Shown in pieces: positions 40,317 to 52,622 of a stretch of 64,000 nucleotides of DNA. Source of the stretch: Naegleria lovaniensis (Eukaryota; Heterolobosea; Eutetramitea; Acrasida; Naegleriidae); assembly GCF_003324165.1 (NCBI RefSeq), contig NW_025407827.1:248001-312000 (forward strand), read 5' to 3'. A program made the translations under genes and the position numbers. The notes beneath the pieces are model-generated. The model was given only the letters and a program-made list of their open reading frames with translations, searched no databases and was not told the origin of the DNA. Each line of letters begins with the position of its first letter. The first letter of the stretch is position 1.

Positions 40317-43300
40317 ATGGATCGATATGCACCTAAAAAGAAATTAGGAGGTGGTGCTGAAGGACTTGTTTATCTCGGTATGTAATAGTAATAACAGTAC
40401 TTGTCAATAAGAAGAAATTAAATTCTGACAACATGATGATGATGAAACTCTTTGAAATTATGATTTCATTCCAATTTTGGATGATCATCATCGACATGTG
40501 TCAACAACAATTGTGATTCTCGTCATCATCTAAACTTTCAACATCCTTTTGTTACAAACTTCAATAACCACTCTTTGAACGGTGGTCTTTTGTTTCAAAT
40601 ATTTATATAATTTTACCAATTCATCACAAACTTTATGTGAAACCTAAATCGATGTATGGCACAACAACAGTCGAGGAAAAGTCCACGCATCAACTCTATG
40701 CCATCAAAATGATCACTGTTTTCGAAGAATCCAATTTTGAAAAGATTAAACGAGAGGTCGAATTGGTGAAGAAATTTCATGAACATTCCAACATTGTACG
40801 CTATTATGATCATTTTGAAGAGAGATCTCAGGACGCGTTTTATGGAGAGGAATTAAAATTGTTCATGTTAATGGAATATTGGTAAGTAGTAGTAGAACAG
40901 TTGTAGTAGAAGTAGTGTATCATTGTTTTCACATCCTATTCTGAAATCGTGTGGACATGATCTCTTTTTCTATTCATTCATTCAAACCTCTCAGTGACAA
41001 GGGAAGTTTAGAAGAAATTATTCAGAAACACTTGAAACAATGCACTTCACCATCGACAGGTAGAGATGAAGCTGCTGATAAACACTTACCATTTCCGTTT
41101 ATATTGTCAACGATCAAACAGTGTGTGAGTGTGTTGGCATATATTCACAAACAACATATTGTTCATAGAGATGTAAGTAGTAGTAGAGAGTTATCAAATT
41201 TCATTTGGAACGTCATCATGATTCATTTGAAAATACTCTCTCTTGGCGTCACCTTCGATCGTATTTCTTCTTCTTCTTCTCTCAAATGTACACACACGCA
41301 CGCACACGCATACAAACACACGCACAAACCATCTCGTGGAATCATCCATTCACATCCATTCACAATGATTTTATAAAACGACGTATGATCTCCATGGAAA
41401 TACGGATTTGCCATTGAAATCATCACAACCATTTCGACCATTCCACAACAACAGTTAAAACCTGCAAATTTATTATTCAAATCACCATCCTCGTCCTCTA
41501 CCTCGTCCTCATCCTCCAATAATTCCTCATCGTCGTCAACAACAACACTGAACACTCATGAAAATTATACCGAATGGACGCTCAAATTGAGTGATTTTGG
41601 ATTTACAAAAGAAATGAAAGATAATATGGCTCAGAGTTTTGTTGGAACTTTACAATACATGTCTCCTGAGCTGTTTAGCTCCAAGAAATATGACGCAGGT
41701 ACAGATATATGGTCTCTTGGAGTTTGTATATTAAGAATGTTTGCTTTTTTAGAAGAATCTCAAATTCCTGATTTTAGACATGAAATTAAAAGAGATCCAG
41801 AATATGTTTGCAAATTATGTAGAAAGTATAAAGCTCCCAAGACTGTGGAGGAAGTCACAGCGGCATGTTTAACTCTGGATCCTACAGATAGACCAACAGC
41901 TGTTGAAATTTTGCAATTTTTAGAGGAATGTGAAAAGAATAATGGACAACCACCTTCAAATGTCACACTCTTGAAAAAATTGAAACCCGCCATTTCGGAT
42001 AGTAATTATCTTGATCCTAACATGGATGACGACACCTCTTCACAATCTTCATCCTCTGATCTAACTCCTGCTGTTGAAAGAATTATCAACGAAAAGGCAA
42101 GAGAATTTTGGAAAAAACATGGTTGGGAAAACAAAACCAATTGGTTAGATTTTAGAGAGGCCTATATTAATTTAATTCAACAACTGAACACTCTAGAAAA
42201 GAAAGCTAAAGAAGTCAAAGATTTGAATGGAAATAACACGACAGCAGAACCAGAGAATGGTTCTTCCTCGATCAGTTATTCTGGAATTTCACTCACAGAT
42301 TTTCTGAGAGGTCTCAAAACTGCCATTTGCAGCAAACATTATGATTGGGTGTCCATTAGTGCTCTCAATGAGCTGACGAAACAAGCTGGATTTCCTTTCA
42401 ATCCTGATTATGTGATTGGTCTTACTGCGTATGAAGTGGGAGATGAAACCGAAGTGAATATTGATGACACATTGATGGACACAGAGTCTTTCATGAAAGC
42501 TCAAGGTCGATATTTGGAGACCATTTTGAACTGTGACAAGGTGTTTATTGATCCAATTTCACAAGAACCATTACAAATTGACCAACACATGGCTCCTCTC
42601 GAACTCATTGAAAGCAACGAATGGAATGATTTGTTAAAAACAGAATCTGAAGCTGCAGATGAAGATCCAATCAAGAAGAACAAGACAGAGAAACCAGGAA
42701 CCAAAAACAGATACTATGAAGATGCAGTCGATTTCCTAAGTACTGCCACTGAAAGACCTCTCAAGTATCTCATTCTAGGAAGTGCAGCAAGTGGTAAAAC
42801 TTGCATGATGAAACTACTCTGTTACAAGGCAGCTCAGAAAGCAGCTAAAAACTCCTCTGACTCGAATGCCAATGATTTAATTCCCTTGTTGGTACCTCTC
42901 GCGAATATTTCCTTTGATGATGACAGCATTCCTTTCAAGATCAAGTGCATTCGAGCATCGGCTGATACATTCAACAAGGGTCTCAAATATCCAAGTAATG
43001 TTGAACGATTTTTGTTAAATGTTTGGCAATGTGGAAGATTGTTACTCTTGTTAGATGGTTTGGACGAAGGCGGTGATCACAGATCCAAACTCGAAAAGCT
43101 CATTTGTAAAATGAATTTTAGAGAATTGGGAGGAATTATCACGACCAGTCGAGTGAGTGGTTTTGAACAGGAAGAAGCAAATGTTCTCTTTGAAAGCTTC
43201 AAATTGGCTCGAATTAAACCATTGAGTCAAAATGCACAAAAACAAATTGCCATGAGAAGAGGCATCAAAGATCCACGATTTTTCCAAGCTCTTCAAAAGT

Positions 43301-46092
43301 ATAAGGAACTTGCCAAAATTCCACTTTTACTCAGTTTAATGATTCAAGAGTTTAAACAAAACAAGGATTTACCAGATATTCGAAGTGTACTATATGAACA
43401 TGCATGTGAAACCATGATTTCTGTATACATTGATAAGGTGAGACCTCAAACCACAAAACAAGAACGAAGAGACATTTTCGAAATGCTCTATGCAGTCGCA
43501 AGTATTCTTCATGAACACACCAAACGATATTTCACATCAGCTTTTATTGAAAAACATCTTCATGATATTGTGAACAATGAGGAAAGTGGACTGACAGGAA
43601 ATCTAGGAAGTAATGTCAGCATTATGGATTCTTCTAAAAATGTGTACGAAACGTGGAAAGTCTTCCAATCCGATATTGACGATGGTCACTTTCCTCTCAT
43701 TATTCGTTTGGGAAGTCACTACTCCTTTGCTCATCTCTCTTTCCAAGAATATCTAGTTGCCAAAGTATGGAGTGATCCAAAACGAGTGTCTACCATTCGA
43801 GAACAAAAGAAAGGTCTTTTTGGTCGAAGGAAAGAAGGATCACCCATTGTCTTTTCATCGGAAACCAAAAAATTAATTGTTGACCCGTGGTACAGAGAGA
43901 CCTTTTTATTGTGTGCTGGATCCATGTCATCGAATGATTTTTCAGAATTTATGACCTTCTTGTATGAAAATTTCAAAAAGAGTTCAGCCATTGATAACTT
44001 GTTACTTCAAATGATTCGAAGTGAAAGACCAATTGAAGAACGAGATCAATACAGTGAAATTGAGAAGAATATTACCACACAAAAGAAGCTCAAAACCATG
44101 ATTATGGAAGGTCTCATTCATGATTCTCCTCTTCTACGAGAAATGACCACCAAACGTGTGGCTCTCTATGAAAATGATCTTACCAATGTGGTTGGTTATT
44201 TGTTAAAAGTTTTAACAAAGAATAAGGACAAGACCAAGCAAGCAGCTTCGAGCTTACTCGACATTTTCCAACAAATGAAGGACGAAAAGGAGTTTAAATA
44301 TAGAGTGGTAAAACGTCTCATTGAATCTCTCTCAGATAAGCAATGGAAAATTGGAGAACAATCGGTGGTTGTATTGCTGGCGATTGCTGAGAAGGATGAT
44401 CCTAGAATTACTAAAAAGTTATGGGCTCTGATCACAAAACCTCCCATTGAAGTGCAAGTGAGAGCTTGTTATGTTCTTTCCTTACTTTCCAAGAAGGGAG
44501 ACTCTAAATTCATTAACAAATTTATGGAAATTTTACTCTCAGAAACGATCAAAGAAGGAAGATATATGGACAAGATGATTGATAGTTTGGTCAATATTTG
44601 TGTGAAGGCAGATGAAATGATTCTGTCACAAATTCGTTCAAACATCAAACAAGCTCAAAATAAGTTAATTCGACACGGTTTAATAGCTGCTCTAGGAAGA
44701 ATATCTAATGTTGGTGACATGCAAAGTATCAAATTGCTTGTCCAAATTCTTTCAAAAGAAAAATCAGCAGATACACTTGCTGTGGTTGTTGACTCTTTGA
44801 AAATGATGTGTGAAAAGAGAGACATTCCAATTTTAACAGTAGCCATGAAATTACTCAAAGATCATATTGCATACAGACCTGATAAATCTCTCAAAGAAGA
44901 ATACGAAGAATATGAATTAGGATTTGTTGAACTCGCTCAGAAAATTATGGAATTATTACAAGTTCTACTTCTTGGAAGAGAATATCTCAATAGTATTCAT
45001 AACACGTCTCAATCCAAGAAGGACAAACGATTATCCTCTTCACTCAAATCACTCTCTGAACATTTACAAAAAGAGCCAACCTTTAAAAAACTCATGCTCG
45101 ATCTCATTGACACACTGTTCACACTTGCTGTGACTGTGAATTTGGATGTTCGAAAATATGCAGTTCTCACTATGGCTTCGTTTATTAATCATCACGATGA
45201 GGAAATTATTTCATTTGTTTTTGAAAAGATTAAGGAAGATCTTTTGAAGAATATCATGAATGAAGACAAGTCCATGGAAATTAATACTGCCATTTATGTG
45301 ATTGGCGTTGTTTTTGCACATTCTGATAACAATCAAGCTTGTAACATTCTTTTGGAATTATTGGACTCGAACAGTTCGAATGCTTTCATGTTGGGTGAAA
45401 TTTTCGTTGCAATGGGAAATGTAGCACCCAAAGATGATCTTTTCATGATTGAAATTATTTCAAAACATTTAGAAATTGAAAAGGATAATCACATGCAAGA
45501 AAAGGAATTGTGGAAATTGAAAGCACGAGCAGTGTTGGCTCTTGAAAATATTTTCCCAATTTATCGAGATGAAAAATTCTGTGACAAGTACATTCACAAA
45601 TTGTTGCACTTGATGGACGTATGTCCCTCGAAATATTCACATCTTTTCAAATTTCAATGTGTCAAAGTACTTGGAAAATTAGCAAAGAAAGGAGATAAGG
45701 ATATGATTCATCGATTGTCAGCACTTGCCACTGAGAGAGACATGTTTTTGAGGAAAGCAGTTGCTCAAGTATTGGGAATTATTTCAGATAAGGCCAACAA
45801 GACTGTGGTTCGATATCTCAAAGATATGCTTGAAGATGAAAATGCAGATGTTCGACAGGAAGCAATTGAGAGTCTGTGTAAAGTAGCTGATTTGGAACAA
45901 TTAGTTACATCTTTGAAAGCCAACAGTTCCGATCTCATTCGTACTTCATTATTCTCTGTTATTATTGCACAAATTAGAGAAAGTAGACAGGAAAATCCAA
46001 AATTCTGTCTGACCTCGAAGCAAGCGAAACATTTGGAGAGTTTGAATTGTACGGAAGCTCGATTCATTTTGTTAGAAAATTACAGCGTGTAA
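40317..46092 (+). CDS. Protein kinase-NACHT-HEAT fusion protein (1695 aa, 4 exons)
   Basis: Exons are 40317-40377, 40671-40881, 40995-41172 and 41455-46092. The kinase domain occupies about residues 5-290: glycine loop LGGGAEGLVYLV, K33 in AIKM, HRDLKPAN with D150 just at the exon 3/4 border, DFG at 197-199 and SPE at 220-222, with an S/T/N-rich insert before DFG. All key catalytic residues are present. A helical region leads to a NACHT-type STAND NTPase with Walker A GSAASGKT (592-599) and Walker B LLLLLDGLDEGG (D684), then a TTSR sensor-like motif. From about 960 to the end are HEAT/ARM-like helical repeats. By analogy with NLR and STAND proteins, the repeats would sense a ligand, the NACHT would oligomerise and the kinase would signal; this is inference. 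Confidence 0.85.
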
Positions 46093-46300
46093 ACGAAATA
46101 AAGCTGTTGCTGCTTTGTATGATTTTTTCAAAGATATGATGACAAGCTTTCAAAGATCAATTAGTCGAAGTTGTCCATCAAATGTTCCTTCTCTTGGTAA
46201 TTACTTCACATCCTTATTGTCTCGAACCCATACGTTTTTAATAAAAACGTGACAGCATCTCTAATCAATGCAACTTCTGTGCATTAAGAGGAGAAACCAT

Positions 46301-48564
46301 TTATTCAACACTTTGGTCTGAAGTTTGTGAATTGTTCTTGTCCCCCAACTCCTTCAAAATTTTGGTGACGGAATCCAGGGTGTCTTGGGTCAACAGTGAT
46401 GCGTTCGATTGATAAAGCACAAATGCCTTAAGTGCAATAATTAAAGAAATAAATGATTTTTCAGGAAGTTCCTTCATAATATGCTCCTTATTGGCCTCAT
46501 GCTCTTTACAAAGACAACCCAATAATATTGCCAAATATGAAGTTATAATATTGTCTTCTGTTCGCTTCAAGTTACTCCTCGCTGATGCTCCTTGATTTTC
46601 CTTTTCTTTTTTTTCAGTGTTGACTTTTTCTACAATCTCTGCAGCTGTAGTATTTTGAGAGTCCTGATCAGATATGGTGATGCAATTTTCAGTGTTATTG
46701 TCGTCGTTGTACTCTTGTTTTGAGTAATATTCCACAAATAATTCTATTAAAAAGTTCAATAATTTTTTAGTTTTACCTCTAAATTCGAGTTCTATCATGT
46801 TCAAAGTGGAAATAATTATTGATAAATGTATCAATAACGTTTTCATACTTACTAAAGTTTCTGACGAGCTCTCTATTATTCCAGCTTTTATCTGTCATGT
46901 TCGCTAACAAAGCCAAACACATAGTAATGACATCAAAATGTTGAGTATAGCTTGAGGCCAATACAGCACAAATTCCTGACAAGCCATTTTCTTCAGCAAT
47001 TCTTTGACATACTTGTTCGTTTCCATTGCTAATATTTGTGAGAAATCGCAAAGTCACGAGTGCACATTCTACCACTGGGTGCCCGTCTTTTAACTCACTC
47101 AAAAGAGGCTTATCTATTTGCAATGTTATCATGAAACAATGATATTAAAAAACACTTACTAATAGGTGTGAGACAATTCAATATTCGAATCAGGGCAGGA
47201 AGGAAATAATTCCATGACTCTGCGTTTTTGCTTGCGTCTGACGAGTATTTGGTGACAATGCCATTCTTTTCTAGCATTTTGATGCAATTACACATGTCAT
47301 AGACAAGAGCATCATCCCTATCCTTTTCTAATAGGGCTAGCAAGCATGGTACAAGTCGTTCAATAGTTTCCACGCTATTTGTCTTGATAAACAATAAATT
47401 AGGTCTATTCTTTTCCAAAAATTCTTCCTTGTTGGAAGCTTGATGATATTTGAGTTCAAAGCAATTATGTTCGTAATTTACAATGTTAACCATAGCTGCA
47501 AGAGCCAATGAGATGGTAGTCTTTTCAAAACCTTGCATATTCTCATCCTCTTCTTCATATTGTTGTTTTTGAGCTTTGCTTGGAGAACCTGCTTTGAGGG
47601 CTGCAATTCGAGTGCGTTTTGTTCGTTTGATTGAATCCAAATTTGAAACTTGTTGCCATTTGAGAACATAGTGTTGCTTAATAATTTCGTGTAATATTTT
47701 AAATGAATTTTCGGTGATATACTCTGCATTCAAGGGGTCTTTCATCAAGATACCAATAATTTGTGATGCTGTCAGAGACAGTAATTTTTGTTTCTCAAAG
47801 TCGATCACTAAACACAGCGTGTCAACCACCTTTTTCACAAGAGAGTGACTAATTTAAATTATTGTACCATTTCTAAATGGTAACAATATTCTACAAAATA
47901 TTACTTACGCACGAAGAAATATTCCAAGATCATCATGTTGCTCAGAAAACATTTTAGCTAGCGAGCTAGCACATGAATGTTGCGTATCTACATATGACGA
48001 CTTCAATCCCTCTAAATAATTTAAAATGCTTTCTTTTCTAGTTTCTTCTTTTCCTCCAAGTCTTGGTGAAGCACTTGACGTCGAAGCTCTCTTTGGCTTT
48101 TTTGCAGCTTTGAGTGTTTTTTCTTCATCTTCATCCTCTGAAGATGAAAAATCAAAAACATCGTCAAATAGATCATCGGCAAAAAAGTTTTCTTCAACAG
48201 ATAGTTTTTTCTTTCCAGAAGATCCAGGTGTCTTGGGAGATTTTGCAGTTTTTGTTGGAGTTACAGATGAACTTTTTGTTTGGGACCTCTTGGTTGGAGT
48301 TTTGAAAATTGGTGATTGACTTTCTGATGATGCTGTTGACTGTTTTGCAGCAGAATCTAAACTATGTCGTTTTCGTTTTGTGGATGCTTCTAAGGTTTCA
48401 TCAAAAACATCTTCCGAAAATAAATCGTTTGAGTTTGGCTTCCTCCGACTTTTACCTTTTTTCTCATCATCACTGTTGATATCTTTGAAAAGAGAAACTT
48501 TTTTTGAATTGGGAGAGCTCTCCACTTTTACAAGAACAGGATTCTTCTTTTTAAATGTTCTCAT
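46301..48564 (-). CDS. WAPL: WAPL, cohesin release factor homologue (693 aa, 4 exons)
   Basis: Exons are 48564-47909, 47848-47160, 47113-46853 and 46776-46301; the total is 694 codons. The N-terminal 190 residues are basic and S/K-rich with short acidic clusters. The WAPL domain starts ESILNYLEGLKSSYVDTQHSCASSLAKM, followed by FLRAHSLVKKVVDTLCLV, then VECALVTLRFLTNISNGNE and the terminal IITSYLAILLGCLCKEHEANKE with a last ALKAFVLYQ helix. WAPL opens the SMC3-kleisin gate to free cohesin from chromatin. FGF motifs are not evident. The last junction needs the second AG of an AGAG acceptor. It is followed upstream by the p31comet gene on the same strand. Confidence 0.85.
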
Positions 48565-48746
48565 TTGTGTGCATATGATGATTGAATTATTTCAAAATTT
48601 ATTTCGGATTGTGTAAGATTAATTCAACGACGATGAGGCTTTTCCGAGAGTCAATATGATCAACGCGCGCCTTTTGTGAATATTTTTTGATGTTAAAGCA
48701 ATTTTTTGGGCGCCAGAATAATTCCATTTATTTGAAGCCCAGATCA

Positions 48747-49883
48747 TTATTTGAAAAGAAACCAACAATCCTCTTCTGTGTCTTTTGTTTGAGAAGACGT
48801 CGATCCAATAGTATTGGTTTGGAAAGCAATGTTAAATTTGAGGAAACTTTCAATTTCTTGTTTGGACTGCGACGTTTCTGTGTTGGTCATTTCATGATCA
48901 CTAAGCTCAATAATGAAAAGCTTGGGGACTTTCATGTCGATAATTTTGGTTCCTTCTTTTTTATGTTGTCTCAACGATTTTCTGAACGTAGAAGGTGCCT
49001 TCAGTCTAAATTTAAAATTTGGTTTTGATATATAGATGGCATGAGAATTGTTTTCATCATCCTCACTGCTGGTTTGTTCCTTACTAGAAAATTGTGAATT
49101 CAATCTAGCAAGAAAGTATAAAGGCAATGGTTCTAAGAGGGATTTATGTGAGGTGATCTGCTATAAATTTTCATGACAAATTGTACTTACTACACTCAGT
49201 CATGAAAATGTCAAAACAACCTCCAATAATATTCCTAATTACTTTCTTTGAGAGATTCACCATATGTACATGCTTTTTAGGGTCTGCGCAATTCATGTGA
49301 CACGTTGATGAGTTATTGAATTTGAAAATGTACACTTCTTTTGGGTTTGTAATGGAATTTCCTAGTACAAAGGCAAATATATTATTTTCTGGTTGTTCTT
49401 GCAGTATTGAAATTATATTATCAATTATTCCTGTTATCCTTTCATAAATTTTAACTAGCTTCTTATCTTTGGAAGAAATTCTTTTTCTATCCTCTTTGTT
49501 TTGATAAATACTATTTACTTTAGATTCTAACATCGGAAATAGGCTAAAACCAATTAATTCAAATTCAATCATCGTTATTTAAATATGAGATCGTATCATA
49601 TCAACTGGTTCCATATGATGACCGTATACAATGCCGACATACCAAGGAATTTGTTGTCTTATGAATAACACATGATGCAACAATTGCTCGCACAAAAACG
49701 AGCAACACTCTCCATCCAACGGAACCGACGAAGTAATATTCAAATAATTAAATTCCAAATTTACGATAGGTCCAGAGAAGCAACCATTCTCGCTGCACGA
49801 TGATTCTGTATCCTCCAAGCCTTGTCACCCTCCTCTTGGAATAGCTCATCAAAGCCTTGTTCATCATGTTGAGCCTTTTGCAT
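48747..49883 (-). CDS. MAD2L1BP: p31comet (MAD2L1BP) homologue (about 318 aa, 4 exons)
   Basis: Exons are 49883-49829 (uncertain), 49805-49643, 49543-49191 and 49132-48747. The HORMA-like p31comet fold is suggested by GECCSFLCEQLLHHVLFIRQQ(I)P, matching human GCCQFTCELLKHIMYQRQQLP, by IFAFVLGNSITNPKEVYIF matching VLILLGGNALSPKEFYEL, and by a C-terminal safety-belt-like segment ending CWFLFK. p31comet binds closed MAD2 and hands it to TRIP13, turning off the spindle checkpoint. The first exon relies on a 23-nt intron; without it no ATG starts the frame, so the N-terminus is the weakest part of the model. Confidence 0.75.
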
Positions 49884-50415
49884 TTTTTAATACTAACAAC
49901 TCTCCCGTGGCTTACATTGCCTTACACAATCCCAAGCAGTTTCCCAATCTTCAAAGAATATCATGAATCATTGCATCCAATAAAGTCAAGTATCATTACG
50001 GAATAAAAAACACATGTTTAGTGAGCAAAAGCAAAACAAGTAAACAATCTTGTGTGAAACGTTGTAACCATTTAATTTCCGAGAACCCATTTCTGCGTTT
50101 TCACTCATTCAAAAAGTAAAGCCTCTCCATCGAAAGGAAAGGCAAAAATTTTTTAACGATCAAATCGAGGAAAAGTGTGCTTGCCAACTTTCCTTTCCTT
50201 GTATTTGGTATGCTTGAATGTGAAAAGTAACAAGAGGACGTTGACATCTTCAAAGAAATTTGTTGTGTACACCTGCAGCTAAGCAAAACAGACTTCCCAT
50301 CTCACAGCCTCTCGTTCGAACAAAATCTTCCACACAAAAAAACCACTCAACACAATAATCGAAACAAGCTAAACGCGAGCGAGAAGACACTCTTGGACTC
50401 ATTCCTGCCAACACC
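49884..50415. other. Divergent intergenic region
   Basis: 530 bp between p31comet (minus) and a plus-strand gene, holding both promoters. No repeat, RNA gene or convincing coding frame was seen. Confidence 0.4.
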
Positions 50416-51996
50416 ATGCCTCGTACCAGAAAACCCGTCAACCAAAAGACCAAAAAGCAAACCCGAGAAGCTTCTTCTTCCCAACAAGAGCTACAACAAG
50501 GGATTCGCTTTCCTAGTACTTTCCACATGGTTGATCCCTCGGTTGGTAGTCATCATCAACCTCTCCAATCTCCAATCCCTAATCCTTTCTCTCATTCCTA
50601 TAATAATAATAATAACAATATTACTACTAACTTGACCACACACAATAATAGGAGTGACTCTTCCATGTTAGTTTCAGACAATGACAGTTGTAGTATGTTC
50701 AGCACATGCTCCTCCTCATGTTCCTCTTCGTCGAATAGCTACTCGACCAATACATGTGTTGTGGACTCCACTACCTCGAAGAAGCGTACCAGAACAAGCT
50801 CATCCTCTAAAAAGCAAAAGAAGAATTCTAAAACTAATAATAATTCATCCTCTCCATCCAACATGAACCTTCAGCAACACACCTTTGTCAACAATAATAC
50901 TTCCAATACCACTGTTCGTCCAAGATCCAACAAACCAACAGCGTCGGCTCCTCTAAAAAGACACTTTCCCAATTGGCAGGCTGTTGCACAATTTGTTCAT
51001 GATCATGTTCACCAAACTCATTGTGATCAAAAAGCTTTCATTTCCTTCATTGAAAAAGCATTCAATTTCGAATTGACAAACGATCAAGTATTGAGACATC
51101 ACTTCAACCGTATGGGAATTCTGAATCATCAACATGCTCTCACCATTGAAAAAGAAAGTGACTTGGTTCCTTCCTTTGATAAGAGTTTGCTCGATAATAA
51201 TGATTTCCTAAAACTATTGTTGAAATCTGAAGGTGGTGTGTTTACCATTCTCTCATATCCTTATATTGCATGCATGTTTAGAACCACTCCAATTGCTGTG
51301 AAGAAGAAGATTCTACCACTTCTCGAAGAACTTGGCTTGAAGATGCCAGTCTTTGACTTTGACCGTAATCGTTTGAAACGTTATTTCAAAAAGTACCTTT
51401 GCAACTATGGAATCGACTTTACACAGGAAGATGATGGTAGCGACCATGATGATGAAGACACCAGTTCTAACAGTGATGTCGCATCTCAACATGATTCATC
51501 AACCAATCATGGAGCTGAATGTTCACCAAGCATGTCATCATCCCATGCCAACGAGGAAGATGACTACTTCCATCCATCCTTAGAAAAGAAGCAAAAGTTG
51601 GATACTTTGCAAAGTAGACAACAGCCAATCTTATCATTCTCTCCATCATCTCCTTCGAGCAGTACTCAATTGCACTTGTCTGGCTCTTCTTCCTCGACTG
51701 TGGTCTTGGGAAATGTTGAGCTTTCGAATACTTGGACAAATCCTGCTAATTTGGGATTGGAGAATGATGTTCTATTCCATGCATTATATGGTGAAGCCAG
51801 TTCTAATTTTTTGAATAATACTGCTGTTTCTCTCAACCAACCAATTTCGACCATGTATACTAGCAGCTCGGTCGTAGCTCCACAGAACTCCACTAATGAC
51901 GAACCACAAGACAATGCCACTTTCGAAGTTTTTTTGCAATCTTGGAGCGAGGAATCTAGTTCGAATCCAGACCAAACTTTCTCTTTTTTTGATTAA
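50416..51996 (+). CDS. Basic, low-complexity, probably nuclear protein (526 aa), function unknown
   Basis: The start (MPRTRKPVNQKTKKQTRE) and a second cluster (KKRTRTSSSSKKQKKN) look like nuclear localisation signals. N/S/T-rich spacers surround one ordered region at about residues 175-340: HFPNWQAVAQFVHDHVHQTH, AFNFELTNDQVLRHHFNRMG, then VFTILSYPYIACMF and a K/R-rich helix. It may be a DNA- or protein-binding helical domain, but no family is recognised. The tail is acidic then S-rich. Single exon; the ATG has an ACC context. Confidence 0.55.
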   Translation: MPRTRKPVNQKTKKQTREASSSQQELQQGIRFPSTFHMVDPSVGSHHQPLQSPIPNPFSHSYNNNNNNITTNLTTHNNRSDSSMLVSDNDSCSMFSTCSSSCSSSSNSYSTNTCVVDSTTSKKRTRTSSSSKKQKKNSKTNNNSSSPSNMNLQQHTFVNNNTSNTTVRPRSNKPTASAPLKRHFPNWQAVAQFVHDHVHQTHCDQKAFISFIEKAFNFELTNDQVLRHHFNRMGILNHQHALTIEKESDLVPSFDKSLLDNNDFLKLLLKSEGGVFTILSYPYIACMFRTTPIAVKKKILPLLEELGLKMPVFDFDRNRLKRYFKKYLCNYGIDFTQEDDGSDHDDEDTSSNSDVASQHDSSTNHGAECSPSMSSSHANEEDDYFHPSLEKKQKLDTLQSRQQPILSFSPSSPSSSTQLHLSGSSSSTVVLGNVELSNTWTNPANLGLENDVLFHALYGEASSNFLNNTAVSLNQPISTMYTSSSVVAPQNSTNDEPQDNATFEVFLQSWSEESSSNPDQTFSFFD

Positions 51997-52622
51997 ATTG
52001 TAAAAATTATTTGTAAATTTTCAACTTGTTCATGAAAAGACATTCATGTGTGCCGTTTTCAAACGTTTCAATTCCATGCATGTCGATTTGAAACTGCCAA
52101 GTTCAATCCGAATGCATAAAGTCCGTCCTCCTGCTCATTGTATTTTCATCATCCACGCACATCAATATGCCAATCTATTTCACGAACCGGCTCACACATT
52201 CTCATCCCTAAAGACCCAACAACGGATTCTTTGAGAAGCGCATCATTTCCATGTACGAAATGAACAACGACTCGTGCATGTTGCATCAAAAGAAATCCAC
52301 GCTTTTAATTTTACCGCTTGAAGCTCTTATTGATTCAACATCAATGCCACGCAGTCGCACAAATAACGGCTTCTAAAAATTGTTGTGCAGCCAAAACAGC
52401 AGCGAAGCACATTTTTTTAAAACTGTGCGCTTTTTACTCACAAAAAGAAAATCAAAAACAAACAACAACGTCCAATCTCCATCCCTTCCCAAAGTATCTC
52501 TTGAACTCTCTCTCATACCTTCATTATCATCTCGAGTAGTGCAAAGAGATTCTACTACCATCATATATTCATCCGAATCAAACACAATACTATCCTTATC
52601 AACGACTTTCTTCCCTTAAACT
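51997..52622. other. Intergenic region upstream of the ABCG gene
   Basis: 626 bp without a convincing gene. A short plus-strand frame at 52046-52234 has no recognisable features. The end is A/C-rich leader for the ABC transporter. Confidence 0.4.

Noticed and set aside
41290-41335. CA/GC-rich repeat in a kinase intron considered as Z-DNA or regulatory element
   Set aside because: It is a short imperfect dinucleotide tract inside an intron, which is common and gives no further evidence.
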